Notes: a model not told the origin generated them from the sequence alone. Counted from the stretch's first letter, positions 42,378 to 51,485 are shown. The stretch is 64,000 nt of DNA from G963674835 sp963674835 (GCA_963674835.2 CAXXKC010000003.1:1798001-1862000); one strand, 5' to 3'. Program-made: numbers and translations.

Positions 42378-43280
42378 CTAGGGCTCGCAGCTTCTGGCCG
42401 CCGAACCGCATGTACTTTCGACATTGCCGCCACGAATTCTTGTCGCCTCGATCACTTCGCTCATCGGAGCGAAGGCAAATCGCTGCAATAACCAATCGAG
42501 CTTTCGCTCGGTAGACGCTAGGTTGACGTAATGACGGAAGCGGGAGAACGAGGAAGCGTGTCGCAGCCGGGGCTGTTGCGGATCGAGTTCCCAAGGATGT
42601 ACGTAGAAAACGAAGGGGCGAGCATGTTTGCGGTGGATGCGGCGGAGCAGGCGTGCCGTGACGGATACGGGATAGAGGCGGAAGTAGCCGCCGCCTGACA
42701 CGGGCAGGTTGACGGGTCCGAAGCGGATGACGGACGCGGGAAACTCCCAAACTGGCCCGTGCGGCGTGTCGACGCAATGGATGGCAGGATCGGCGTCGGG
42801 GATGCCGTAGCGGTCGTGATAGATCGGGAAGATGCTCGAGTCGAAGCGAATGCCTTGCTCGGCGAGAATCTCCAGGGCCCAGAGGGAACGGCGGGTGATG
42901 GAGAAACTCGGGGCGCGATAACAGACGACCGGTGTGCCGGCGGCGGCGGTGATGGCATCGCGGGCCCGGGTCAGGTCGGCCCGGAACTGATCGGGCGTCA
43001 TCTGGTAGACCAGGCGATGTTCGTGGCCATGGCAGCCGAGTTCGTGGCCTTGTTGAGCGATTTCGCGCACTAGATCGGGGAATCGCTCGGCGATCCAACC
43101 CAAGATGAAGAAGGTCGCGCGGACGTTGTGCTTGTCGAGCAGGCGCAGGATGCGTCGGGTGCTGGGCACGACGCGACTTTCACAACGTTCCCAATCGGAC
43201 CGATCAAGGTACGGTTCGAAGGCGGAGACCTGATAGTAGTCTTCCACGTCGACCGTCAGAGCATTACAGAACAGGGGCAT
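42378..43280 (-). CDS. Polysaccharide deacetylase, TIGR03006-like
   Basis: 300 aa from the ATG at 43280; a TTG at 43313 overlapping the upstream stop (TTGA) is an alternative. NodB fold: NALTVDVEDYYQVSAFEPYL (metal aspartates), ATFFILGWIAERFPDLV, LGCHGHEHRLVYQM (metal histidines), YRAPSFSITRRSLWALEIL and FYVHPWELDPQQPR. These are the signatures of the XrtA/PEP-CTERM-associated deacetylase family. It removes acetyl groups from an amino-sugar polymer. It directly follows the sugar transferase gene and is probably translationally coupled to it. Confidence 0.9.
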   Translation of the reverse strand: MPLFCNALTVDVEDYYQVSAFEPYLDRSDWERCESRVVPSTRRILRLLDKHNVRATFFILGWIAERFPDLVREIAQQGHELGCHGHEHRLVYQMTPDQFRADLTRARDAITAAAGTPVVCYRAPSFSITRRSLWALEILAEQGIRFDSSIFPIYHDRYGIPDADPAIHCVDTPHGPVWEFPASVIRFGPVNLPVSGGGYFRLYPVSVTARLLRRIHRKHARPFVFYVHPWELDPQQPRLRHASSFSRFRHYVNLASTERKLDWLLQRFAFAPMSEVIEATRIRGGNVESTCGSAARSCEP

Positions 43281-43309
43281 GCCGAATGGCTTCGAGAGTT
43301 GTGCAGGCC

Positions 43310-44179
43310 TCAATGGGTGGCGGGGACTCTCTCCTCGTGTCTCGCAAGCTTCACTCGCAGCGTCTTTGCCGCGATGGCGTTGGCAGCGACGTTGTCGGCC
43401 GGCGTGGCATAGGGTGCCGGATCCCCTTCTTCGGCCGTCGCCCCCACTTGGGCATACATGTAATCGGGGACTATAGGTTGGCGTTCCAGGTGGAACAGGC
43501 GTACGCCCGACTTGCCTGGCACGCCAAACAGCTTCAAGGCCGTGCAGAAGAAGATCCTGAGATCGAGACGGAAATTTGCTTCGCGGATGTAATCGAGATC
43601 CAACACGACCTTGCGACGAACGCTTTCGATGTTATTGTCGGGCGGAAGATTGACTTGGGCCAATCCGGTGATGCCAGGCATCACACAGTAACGATTCATG
43701 TAGCCCGGAATGACCTCGGCCAAGCGCTGGGTGAACTCGGGACGTTCGGGCCGCGGTCCGATGAGGGTCATCTGGCCTCTAAGAACATTGAACAGTTGGG
43801 GAAGTTCGTCGAGGTGCAGCGGCCGCAGGAGGCGCCCCAGCCGCGTAATGCGGGGATCGTTGGGAGCGGTCCAAACCGGGCCGGTTTTCGCTTCGGCGTC
43901 CTTGAGCATGGTGCGAATCTTATAGAGCGTGAAGACGCGGCCATGCAGTCCAACGCGGCGCTGCCGATAGATGCCTGGACCAGGGGAGGTAATATGCACG
44001 AGCATGATGAGGAGGATGATCACCGGCAACGCTGGAATGAGCAGGATGGCCGCAGCAAGGCGGCTGGCGAGGCCGACCCACCGGAAATAGCGAGACGGAA
44101 CGACCGGCGGAATCACATCCTGGCAGGGACAATCTACAGAACGATCCCCAGCGGCCAATTTCCGCGCAACGAACGCCAT
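43310..44179 (-). CDS. Undecaprenyl-phosphate sugar phosphotransferase
   Basis: 289 aa with GGGAG 10 nt upstream. One N-terminal hydrophobic segment (LAAAILLIPALPVIILLIML) leads into the bacterial sugar transferase domain: RRVGLHGRVFTLYKIRTM, LDELPQLFNVLRGQMTLIGP, RPERPEF and PGITGLAQV. It is the short form of the PssY/EpsL type, which attaches the first sugar phosphate to undecaprenyl phosphate at the inner membrane. It starts the repeat unit of the exopolysaccharide made by this cluster. Confidence 0.93.
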   Translation of the reverse strand: MAFVARKLAAGDRSVDCPCQDVIPPVVPSRYFRWVGLASRLAAAILLIPALPVIILLIMLVHITSPGPGIYRQRRVGLHGRVFTLYKIRTMLKDAEAKTGPVWTAPNDPRITRLGRLLRPLHLDELPQLFNVLRGQMTLIGPRPERPEFTQRLAEVIPGYMNRYCVMPGITGLAQVNLPPDNNIESVRRKVVLDLDYIREANFRLDLRIFFCTALKLFGVPGKSGVRLFHLERQPIVPDYMYAQVGATAEEGDPAPYATPADNVAANAIAAKTLRVKLARHEERVPATH

Positions 44180-44397
44180 GATGAGTCGTCTCCCGGAATT
44201 GCGACCGGTTCCATCGTGAAACCGGGTCCGAACCCATGCCCGCGACGCTTACAGTCCCTTGGCTCCCGCGGGCTGGCTCGGTTCTGTCAGTCACCCTGGC
44301 AGAGAGAAGTTGACGTAGATCTTAGCCTAATACTGCCGTCCCTCACGTCAAGGGTTTTGGGCGAACGAAGGGGAAAAACCGTGTGAAGAGGTCCGAT

Positions 44398-45009
44398 TCA
44401 GCCGAGTTGTTCAACTTGGCAATCATCGAGTTCGACAGAGGCCCCCTGCTGGAGGAACTGCACGGCGACTAGCAGTCGCTGGTGCCCGCGCCGTTTGACA
44501 ACGGTGCCTTCCATTCCCGCCAGGAAGCCGGTTCGCACACGAACTCGCATGCCTGGGCCGATTCGCGACTCGGGCGTGAGTGGCGCACCGCAGCCTATTA
44601 ACAGCCGGACCTGTTGTAAATCGTGCACCAATTGCGTCTGGTCGTCGACTTCCAGGCAACGAGAAATGCAATTGGTTCTTAAGGCTTCGTAACGTTGCGA
44701 TTCGTTGCCGCGGAGAAACACGTAACTGGAGAACAAGGGGACGAACGAGGTGCGCATTCGGCCGTTTGGCGAACGGTGGCGTCGACGGATCAGCGGAGCA
44801 TAATGGGCGATGCCGAGGCTTCGGAGCCGGCGCACCAACTCTTTCTCGCGCCGGGGCAAGGTGTAGAGCGCCCACCACTGGTCCGGGCACTGCTGAGAGT
44901 GCTCGTCCTGTTGGAGGAGATCGTCTGGAAAAATATCAGGTTCGGCTGGAAGAATCGGCACGACGGAGCGTTCTCTCTGTTCTGGGAACCGACTCAATAG
45001 CCCTTGCAT
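44398..45009 (-). CDS. NusG-like transcription antiterminator (RfaH/UpxY type)
   Basis: 203 aa. The NGN domain (about residues 44-145) is WWALYTLPRREKELVRRLRS and SFVPLFSSYVFLRG. A KOW domain follows (RVRVRTGFLAGMEGTVVKRR). An N-terminal extension of about 40 residues is unusual. It is the first gene of the minus-strand polysaccharide cluster, the usual place of specialised NusG paralogues that let RNA polymerase read through long capsule operons. The general nusG would lie in a ribosomal operon elsewhere. Confidence 0.9.
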   Translation of the reverse strand: MQGLLSRFPEQRERSVVPILPAEPDIFPDDLLQQDEHSQQCPDQWWALYTLPRREKELVRRLRSLGIAHYAPLIRRRHRSPNGRMRTSFVPLFSSYVFLRGNESQRYEALRTNCISRCLEVDDQTQLVHDLQQVRLLIGCGAPLTPESRIGPGMRVRVRTGFLAGMEGTVVKRRGHQRLLVAVQFLQQGASVELDDCQVEQLG

Positions 45010-45527
45010 CCTTGGCGATGCGATGAGGTCAGAGTCTTGCAGGCCCTTGCCCGGTCAGCCAAGCGGGAGCCGTATCGACACAAATCCTGCCTCGCGAACG
45101 CGACGATGGCTCTGAGGCGGTCGTTTGTGCTGGCGTTCGGACGGGCCGTCGTCGTAAATCATTGCGTGCGCTGGCGATAGCACGTTTGTCAGCCTTGCGG
45201 ACCGTAATGGGTCTTATCGGCCGTCCCTTTCATGATACTGAAAATCGGCGTCGCTTGTCATGGGTGGCTAGCGTCCGCTACACTTGGGGTGAAGGGTGTT
45301 GGTAAATGGGGCGAGATGGCCACCCATACCGGCTGGCATGGCCCCCACGAGAGCTGGGCCAACGAGCGACTTCGAGCACCGAGCGGTGGCCGTCCTGGCG
45401 TTTGCCAGGGGCGAGTGGACATTCGGACGTCGGATTGCAGCGTGCTCTCTTCCCGACTGCGTCGAGCCGGCCGGATAGGTATCGTCTGTTTCACGGTTCT
45501 ACAAAGGGCATCACGACAAGGCATACT
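45010..45527. other. Divergent regulatory region between EPS cluster and galU
   Basis: 518 bases with no recognisable gene. A candidate plus-strand promoter lies at 45255-45284. The minus side should hold the promoter of the antiterminator gene, but no clear pair was found. An ops/JUMPstart-like element was looked for and not seen. Confidence 0.4.
45255..45284 (+). promoter_or_regulatory. Candidate promoter for galU-GHMP kinase operon
   Basis: TTGTCA (-35, 45255-45260), 18-nt spacer, TACACT (-10, 45279-45284). The leader would be about 235 nt, long enough for regulation, though no known motif was seen in it. Confidence 0.38.
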
Positions 45528-46418
45528 ATGGCGATCGACCTAGCAGTTGTGCCGGTGGCGGGGCGCGGAAGCCGCCTGCTGCCGCTGACCAAGAGCCAGC
45601 CGAAAGAGATGCTTCCCGTTGGGCGTAAGCCCGTCGTACAGTACGTGGTCGAGGAACTCGCCCGGTGTGGACTTGGACGGTTGTTGTTTGTGACCGGTCC
45701 GGGCAAATCGGCGATTGAGAACCATTTCGACATCGACGTGGAGTTGATTACGAGTCTTCGCGAGACCGGTCGTGAAGAGTTGCTCGAAGAGCTAGCCTTC
45801 GAGCGGGAAGACCTGGAGTATTTCTACACACGTCAGCGCCGCCAGCTTGGCCTGGGGCACGCGGTGCTATGTGCTCAGCCCGTCGTCGGGCGTGAGTCGT
45901 TCGTGGTGGCGTTGGGAGACTCGATCATCGGGTTGCACGCGCAATCGCAAGTGGTGGGCACGATGGTCGCGCAGTTCGAATCGAATGGGGCCGAGGCGGT
46001 GATCGCGTTCGAGCGTGTTCCGCGGGAGGAGGTCGTCCATTACGGCATTGCCAAGCCTCGCAAGGCGGGGGAACTGTTCGAACTAGAGGACCTCATCGAG
46101 AAGCCTTCGGTGGCCGAGGCGCCGAGCGATTTGGCGGTCGCCGCACGCTATGTGTTCAGCCCGACGATTTTCGAGTATTTGAAGAAGACACCTCCGGGCA
46201 AGGGCGATGAGATCCAATTGACCGACGCGATCCGTCTGATGATTCGCGACGGGCGCAAGGTGCTGGGCGTGTGCTTGCCTGCCGGGGAGCGTCGATTCGA
46301 CATCGGCAATTTTGAGAGCTACTTCCAGGCATTTACGGAGTTTGCGCTGGCCGACGCGGATTACGGGCCGTCGCTGCGGTCGTATCTGGCTCGATTCCTG
46401 GCAGAGAAGCCGAGATAG
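45528..46418 (+). CDS. galU: GalU-like sugar-1-phosphate uridylyltransferase
   Basis: 296 aa from the ATG at 45528; the open frame runs further upstream without similarity. The nucleotidyltransferase signature is VVPVAGRGSRLLPLTKSQPK followed by EMLPVGRKPVVQYVVEEL. GalU-type blocks QLGLGHAVLCAQP, VALGDSIIG and DEIQLTDAIRLMI follow. It makes a UDP-sugar from UTP and a sugar 1-phosphate, glucose being the usual substrate. The glucuronokinase-like GHMP kinase 20 nt downstream raises the possibility that glucuronate 1-phosphate is used. Confidence 0.82.
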   Translation: MAIDLAVVPVAGRGSRLLPLTKSQPKEMLPVGRKPVVQYVVEELARCGLGRLLFVTGPGKSAIENHFDIDVELITSLRETGREELLEELAFEREDLEYFYTRQRRQLGLGHAVLCAQPVVGRESFVVALGDSIIGLHAQSQVVGTMVAQFESNGAEAVIAFERVPREEVVHYGIAKPRKAGELFELEDLIEKPSVAEAPSDLAVAARYVFSPTIFEYLKKTPPGKGDEIQLTDAIRLMIRDGRKVLGVCLPAGERRFDIGNFESYFQAFTEFALADADYGPSLRSYLARFLAEKPR

Positions 46419-46438
46419 GCCACCACGGAGAGATCGCC

Positions 46439-47452
46439 ATGCAGTTGATCCGCAGACGAGCTCACGCGCGGGCAGGCTTGATGGGCAATCCGTCGGACGG
46501 GTACCACGGCAAGACCATCTCGATCATTGTGCGGAATTTCTGGGCCGAGGCGACCCTGTACGAATGGGACGACGTGGAACTCGTGCTCAGCCAGGAAGAC
46601 CAGAGCCGTTTCCGATCGGTGCACGATTTGGCTCGCGACGTGAAGCTCCACGGTTATTACGGCGGCGTGCGATTGGTGAAGGCCACGATCAAGAAATTCG
46701 TCGAGTACTGTGTGCGTCAAGGACACGCACTTCACGAGCGGAATTTTTCCGTCCGCTATCAGAGCAACATCCCTCGCCAGGTCGGGCTAGCGGGTTCGAG
46801 TGCCATCATCGTCGCCACACTGCGTTGCCTGATGGAGTTCTACGGTGTCGACATTCCGCAGCGCGTGCAGCCGTCGCTGGTTCTGTCGGTGGAGACCGAA
46901 GAGTTGGGGATCACGGCCGGGCTTCAGGATCGTGTGATCCAGGTGTATGAGGGCGCGGTGTTCATGGACTTCGCCGAATCGCAGATGGAAAAGGTGTGCG
47001 GGCTTTGGTGCGGGCGGTATGAGTCGTTGGATCCGGCGCGGTTGCCGCCGCTGTATCTCGCCTACTCGACTGAGGTAGGAGAGCCGACGGAGATCGTTCA
47101 TAACAATCTGCGTGCCCGGTTCGATCACGGCGAGTTGGCTGTTGTAGAGGCAATGCAGCAATTCGCCCAATTGACCGTGGAGGCGCGGGAGGCGATCCAG
47201 CATGGGGATGCCCGTCGTCTGGGGCAGTTGATGGATGCCAACTTCGATCTTCGGCACTCGATTTGTCGGATCGTGCCGGAGCAGGTGGAGATGGTGGATC
47301 GAGCCCGACAGGCCGGGGCGCCGGCGAAGTTCGCCGGATCCGGGGGAGCGATTCTGGGCGTTTGCCCGGACGAGGCAACCTGGGCCCGGCTGCTGGAGAC
47401 GCTGGCCCCCCTGCAATGTGCGGTCATCCGTCCCGTGATCACGCCGGCGTAG
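46439..47452 (+). CDS. GHMP kinase, glucuronokinase-like
   Basis: 337 aa with GGAGAG about 8 nt before the ATG. N-terminal ARAGLMGNPSDGYHGKTIS and the ATP-binding motif NIPRQVGLAGSSAIIVATLR are GHMP kinase signatures. The C-terminal motif is KFAGSGGAILGVC. The first motif closely resembles plant glucuronokinase, which makes glucuronate 1-phosphate. Galactokinase-type or mevalonate-type substrates look less likely. It is co-transcribed with the GalU-like gene, so the pair could salvage a free uronic acid or sugar into a UDP-sugar. Confidence 0.82.
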   Translation: MQLIRRRAHARAGLMGNPSDGYHGKTISIIVRNFWAEATLYEWDDVELVLSQEDQSRFRSVHDLARDVKLHGYYGGVRLVKATIKKFVEYCVRQGHALHERNFSVRYQSNIPRQVGLAGSSAIIVATLRCLMEFYGVDIPQRVQPSLVLSVETEELGITAGLQDRVIQVYEGAVFMDFAESQMEKVCGLWCGRYESLDPARLPPLYLAYSTEVGEPTEIVHNNLRARFDHGELAVVEAMQQFAQLTVEAREAIQHGDARRLGQLMDANFDLRHSICRIVPEQVEMVDRARQAGAPAKFAGSGGAILGVCPDEATWARLLETLAPLQCAVIRPVITPA

Positions 47453-47490
47453 TGCGCGTCGCTCTTGACCGTCGCTTTGGCGACGGTGTG
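47450..47490 (+). repeat. Post-stop repeat element, copy 2
   Basis: 41 bases starting at the TAG stop of the GHMP kinase gene match copy 1 (25894-25934) at 33 positions, beginning TAGTGCG in both. The second half contains the 8-bp hairpin annotated separately. Confidence 0.4.
47468..47487 (+). terminator. Hairpin terminator after GHMP kinase gene
   Basis: ACCGTCGC (47468-47475) and GCGACGGT (47480-47487) form a perfect 8-bp stem with a TTTG loop, 16 nt after the stop. The downstream T content is low (GTGCCTTTG), so strength is moderate. Confidence 0.45.
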
Positions 47491-47771
47491 CCTTTGCGGT
47501 TGGGCGGGGCGGCGTGCTTGCACCTTGGTCGCGAGACGTATTTTGATCGTCCAGACTTGAGCGGGGGTTGGGTGATTGTGGGGCCGTTCTTGTGGCACAC
47601 GGCCGGCGATTCGTGGCCGGAAGATCAATCGCGGGAGTCGGTTGCAGGCTTGCGGGGAAGGGGGCACCCGGGATGGACGCCGCGGGCACCCCGGGTGTGG
47701 GCGGGATCGCCATTCCGACGTTTGCCGGGCGAAGATAGAATGAATGTTTGCCCGGTGCGGGGTTGGTGGCC
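47491..47771. other. Spacer before flippase-like gene
   Basis: About 280 bases with no gene. A possible -10 box TAGAAT (47736-47741) with a weak -35 TTCCGA (47713-47718, 17-nt spacer) lies 30 nt before the next ATG. Confidence 0.35.
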
Positions 47772-48854
47772 ATGACGGCGTCAAGGGTTTTCGCTCGCCG
47801 GAGCACAAGAAGGGACGACCGAGTCTTGAAGAAGCTGCTGATAGGCATATTGAAGGTCGGCCTTTCGGTGGCCATCGTCGTCTGGCTCCTCTGGGATGCA
47901 TTGAACAAGGATCCGGAGGCTTTCGTCAATCTGCGTGCCGGCGCGAAGGACTGGTGGGTCCTTTCTGCGGCGTTGGCAGCCTGTGCGGCGGCGGTGGTGA
48001 TCGTCACCGTGCGCTGGTACTACCTTGTGCGTGCCTTGGGGATCCACTGCCGGATCAGGGACATCTTCCGGATCAGCATGGTGGGGTATTTGTTCAACCT
48101 AGCGCCGATGGGCATTGTCGGTGGCGATCTGCTGAAGGCGTGGTTGTTGGCCCGAGAGCAACACGGCCACCGGGCCGAGTCGTTGGCAAGCGTCGTCGTC
48201 GACCGGGTGATCGGGCTGTATATGCTATTCGTCGTGTCGAGCACGGCGATTCTGGCAACAGGTTTTCTTAACAATAGCAATGCGGATGTGCGTTACATTG
48301 CGAGGGCCGCGTTGACTATCACGGCGGTGGGAACGGTTGCGGTGATTGCTCTTCTGGCACCGGAGGCAACTGCGGGGAGAGTCGTGCGATGGTTCGGCAA
48401 GATTCCGTACGTCGGTCCGCCGTTGGAGCGGTTGATTGTCGCGGTGAGGTTGTATCGTCACAAGTTGCCCGTGCTGTTGGCGGCGGCGTTGATGACGATA
48501 GCCGTGCACAGTCTGTTCGCAGTGGGCATCCACTGTTTGGCGGTGGGCCTGCCCGGCGCATCGCTGAGTCTGTCTCAGCACTTCGTCGTGGGGCCTCTGA
48601 GCAATGCGACCAGCGTGATACCGCTGCCGGCTGGGCCGCAGGAGGGCGCCATGCAGTTCCTGTACAACGCGCTGGCCGACGCGCCGCTGAAGGGGCTGGT
48701 GATCGCGTTGGGTTATCGCATCATCACGGTCCTGATCGCGGCCGTAGGCATGGTCTATTACCTGGCCAGCCGCCGCGAAGTCGCGGAGGTGTTGCAGGAG
48801 GCCGACGAGGCGCAGTTGCAGCCGCCGGCCCAGGCAGGCCAGCCGGTTGGTTGA
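47772..48854 (+). CDS. Lysylphosphatidylglycerol synthase TM-region family protein (UPF0104)
   Basis: 360 aa from the ATG at 47772. About eight hydrophobic segments are seen (ILKVGLSVAIVVWLLWDAL, WVLSAALAACAAAVVIVTV, ALTITAVGTVAVIALLAP). The family motif lies in FRISMVGYLFNLAPMGIVGG and the following VVVDRVIGLYMLF. Family members include the flippase half of MprF and proteins linked to glycolipid or polysaccharide export. There is no synthase domain. Its exact role is unknown; the nearby polysaccharide genes make lipid or glycolipid transport a reasonable guess. Confidence 0.85.
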   Translation: MTASRVFARRSTRRDDRVLKKLLIGILKVGLSVAIVVWLLWDALNKDPEAFVNLRAGAKDWWVLSAALAACAAAVVIVTVRWYYLVRALGIHCRIRDIFRISMVGYLFNLAPMGIVGGDLLKAWLLAREQHGHRAESLASVVVDRVIGLYMLFVVSSTAILATGFLNNSNADVRYIARAALTITAVGTVAVIALLAPEATAGRVVRWFGKIPYVGPPLERLIVAVRLYRHKLPVLLAAALMTIAVHSLFAVGIHCLAVGLPGASLSLSQHFVVGPLSNATSVIPLPAGPQEGAMQFLYNALADAPLKGLVIALGYRIITVLIAAVGMVYYLASRREVAEVLQEADEAQLQPPAQAGQPVG

Positions 48855-48950
48855 ACTGGAGGGGGGGCTGCGACGGGCTAATCGGCGGCGGCCAGTCCCT
48901 TGCAGGTCGAGCGGGCGGCGGCCAGAATAGGGTTGGAGGTGGTTGCACGC

Positions 48951-51464
48951 ATGGCTGACGATGTGTTTGTACGCTGCCCACACTGCAAACGGGAACTGGT
49001 CGAAGGCAAAGATTACATCGGCCGGCTAAGCACTTGTCCGTTTTGCCAGAAGGCAGTTCCTCCGCCGATGCCGGACGTGGTGCCGGAGCCACCTCCACCG
49101 GACGGGATGCCGATGGGTTTTGAGTACCCAGCGGTGGAGTTGGGCGGGGTGGTGATCGCTCCGCAGGTGTTGGCGTTGGTGTCGGAAGCAATTGCCCATG
49201 AGAAGCAGATCCTTCCGCTGGGGTTGGAGGAGGGCATGTTGCGGGTGGCGGTGGCCAAGCCGTCGCCAGAGATGGTCGAGAATCTGCGGTTTCTTCTGAA
49301 CCATCCGATTGCCATGGCGGTGGCGCCGAAGGACGCGTTGGCGGCGGCCATCCAACGATTCTATCCGACCGGCGACGACGAAGTGGAAGAGAAGCCGGAG
49401 GTCGCGCCGACGCGCCGGCGATGGGTCGATCCGGAAGACCCGGGCAGCGCGTTCGAAAAGATGCTTGCGCCGGACGACGAAGCCGTTCCCCGAATGGTCC
49501 AGGCGATTCTGCGCGATGCGTTTCAGTTGGGCGCGTCGCGGGTATTGATTCTGCCGTATAAGAACCGCGTGAAGGTCGCCTGCCGCATCGAGGGGGCCGT
49601 GTGTGCGCGGGATGATTTGGCGCCGGAGATGCTCTACGCGATTCTATGCACCTTGATGACGATGACCGACTTATCTGGGCACATCAAGGTGATCATCGCG
49701 AAGCAAGAGCACTTGGTGCACTTGAAGTTTCCCTCGACAACCTACGGCGTAGCGGCGTTGATTGACATCGAACAGAACACGTCGGCAAGCCAGTTGAGCC
49801 AACTGCGGGCGTCGAAGCTTGGGTATCCGTTCGCGGAACTTCAGGAAACGGAGATTGCGCGAGCGGTGCTGAATCTGGTTCCGGAGGCCGTGGCCCGCAA
49901 GAACCGAGTGATTCCGCTGGGGTTTGACGGGGAAAAAGTCACGTTGGCGATGGCGAGCCCCCGCGATCCGGAGACGCTCGATCGCCTGCGATTTGCATTG
50001 AACCGGCCGATAGTCGTGGCGATTGCCGCGGAAGGCGCGATTGTGGCGGCCATCGAGCGGTATTATGGGGCTTCCGACCCAGAGACGGCTGAGTTGGTGC
50101 GGGAGTATCTTGAGTCGTCGGAAAAGGACGATGCGCCGGCGGCGAAGGCGGAACCGACGGCCGTGGCCAAGCATCCGGCCGCCAAGCCGTTTCTGGACTA
50201 TCTGCGGACGGTGTATCGCGAACCGATGCTGCAGATGTTCGAGGAAATCCGCTCCAGCGATATGCTGTGCCACTCGGATCCAGCCACGGGGGATACGTCG
50301 GTCGTCTTCTCGCACGGTCAGGTGATGGGCCAGATGCCGGCCGAGGCGCAGCGCTATATCGAACAGAAGATCTGGATCTTCCGGGAGTCGCTGGCGTCGC
50401 GATTGGAGCTGTTTCTGGAGCGGGATCCGTTGGCGCGCGGACTTGCCGCCACGTACGCGATGTATCTGGCCTGTTGCCGACTTGCCACCGGGGAGTCGAC
50501 CTCGGTAAATCCGGCATGCAGGCAGGATTCGTGGCTGAACTGTTTGTACGCGCTACTGTTGCGGTGGTTTCCGGCGCTGAACACCAACGGGACGGTGGCG
50601 AAGTTCCTGGCCGAACACGCCGACGAACTGTCGGGAAAGGTCTCGCTACTGCTGGCGAACCCGGCGCTCGTGGTGGATCCGGCATCGGTGCGGCCGTGGT
50701 TCGCGCGTCTGGAACGCCAGATGATCACCAATGAGCCGATCGACTGCCAGAGTCCATGGATCGTGCACTTGCTCGACCTGCTGTTGGCGGAGGTGGCCAG
50801 AGCGCGGGCGTCGCACCTGTTGCTGTTGCCGCACGAGGATCACGTTGAAGTGGCGTATCGCGTGCAGAAGACGGTTTACGGGCGGGAGCCGCTGGCAATG
50901 GGGCTTCTGCTGCCACTGGTGGCGCGGTTGAGGTTGTTGGCCGGCGAAGATGAGCTTATCGAGCTTGCCATTGGCAGGAAGACTCGTCGCGCGCGGGTAC
51001 GGTTCCGGTGCCTTCCCGGGGGACTCGCCGCGCGCATCGACGTGCTGCCGGATCGCGCTTCGATCGTGGCCTGTGAGGACGAGGCGATGTTCTCTGGTTT
51101 GCGTACGGCCGACCTATCGGAGGTGGAGATTCCCCAGCAGTTGCTGGCGACCGTGCCCAAAGCGGTCATATGGAAGAAGCGAGTATTGCCGTTGATTCTG
51201 GAGAAGAATCAGGTCACCGTGGCGATGAGCGCCCCTCCGTCGCCGCGGCAGATGGCGGAGTTGAAGGTGTTGTTTCGCCGCCCGGTTTCTGTGGCCTTGA
51301 CGCCGGAGGATGCTCTGGTCGGGGCCATCTATCGCCATTTTCATCCGGCAGCGGCCAGCCCCACGCCGTCGGAAACAGCCGTCGCGATGCTTGAGGAGGC
51401 GGTCCAGGAAATGGCACAGGCGGCAAAGGATGCATCAACCGGCGAGAGCAAGCAGTCCGGCTGA
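48951..51464 (+). CDS. ATPase-less GspE/PilB-like protein with three MshEN modules
   Basis: 837 aa from the ATG at 48951 (GGAGG about 10 nt upstream). A zinc ribbon is at the N-terminus (C9, C12, C29, C32). Three similar modules follow, resembling the GspE/MshE N-terminal domain: about residues 70-140 (ILPLGLEEGMLRVAVAKPSP), 290-370 (VIPLGFDGEKVTLAMASPRD) and 725-800 (VLPLILEKNQVTVAMSAPPS). Each ends in a block of the LRFALNRPIVVAIA type. After the first, and before the third, come stretches like the second N-domain of GspE (LRDAFQLGASRVLILPYKNR; EVARARASHLLLLPHEDHVE). No Walker A or B motif exists, so it cannot be a secretion ATPase. Role unknown, possibly scaffold or nucleotide sensor. Confidence 0.8.
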   Translation: MADDVFVRCPHCKRELVEGKDYIGRLSTCPFCQKAVPPPMPDVVPEPPPPDGMPMGFEYPAVELGGVVIAPQVLALVSEAIAHEKQILPLGLEEGMLRVAVAKPSPEMVENLRFLLNHPIAMAVAPKDALAAAIQRFYPTGDDEVEEKPEVAPTRRRWVDPEDPGSAFEKMLAPDDEAVPRMVQAILRDAFQLGASRVLILPYKNRVKVACRIEGAVCARDDLAPEMLYAILCTLMTMTDLSGHIKVIIAKQEHLVHLKFPSTTYGVAALIDIEQNTSASQLSQLRASKLGYPFAELQETEIARAVLNLVPEAVARKNRVIPLGFDGEKVTLAMASPRDPETLDRLRFALNRPIVVAIAAEGAIVAAIERYYGASDPETAELVREYLESSEKDDAPAAKAEPTAVAKHPAAKPFLDYLRTVYREPMLQMFEEIRSSDMLCHSDPATGDTSVVFSHGQVMGQMPAEAQRYIEQKIWIFRESLASRLELFLERDPLARGLAATYAMYLACCRLATGESTSVNPACRQDSWLNCLYALLLRWFPALNTNGTVAKFLAEHADELSGKVSLLLANPALVVDPASVRPWFARLERQMITNEPIDCQSPWIVHLLDLLLAEVARARASHLLLLPHEDHVEVAYRVQKTVYGREPLAMGLLLPLVARLRLLAGEDELIELAIGRKTRRARVRFRCLPGGLAARIDVLPDRASIVACEDEAMFSGLRTADLSEVEIPQQLLATVPKAVIWKKRVLPLILEKNQVTVAMSAPPSPRQMAELKVLFRRPVSVALTPEDALVGAIYRHFHPAAASPTPSETAVAMLEEAVQEMAQAAKDASTGESKQSG

Positions 51465-51485
51465 CGGCCGGGTGGCTCTCTGCGA

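Noticed and set aside
39931..45009. PEP-CTERM sorting signals on nearby proteins
   Set aside because: No encoded protein in the window ends with a Pro-Glu-Pro motif, hydrophobic helix and basic tail.
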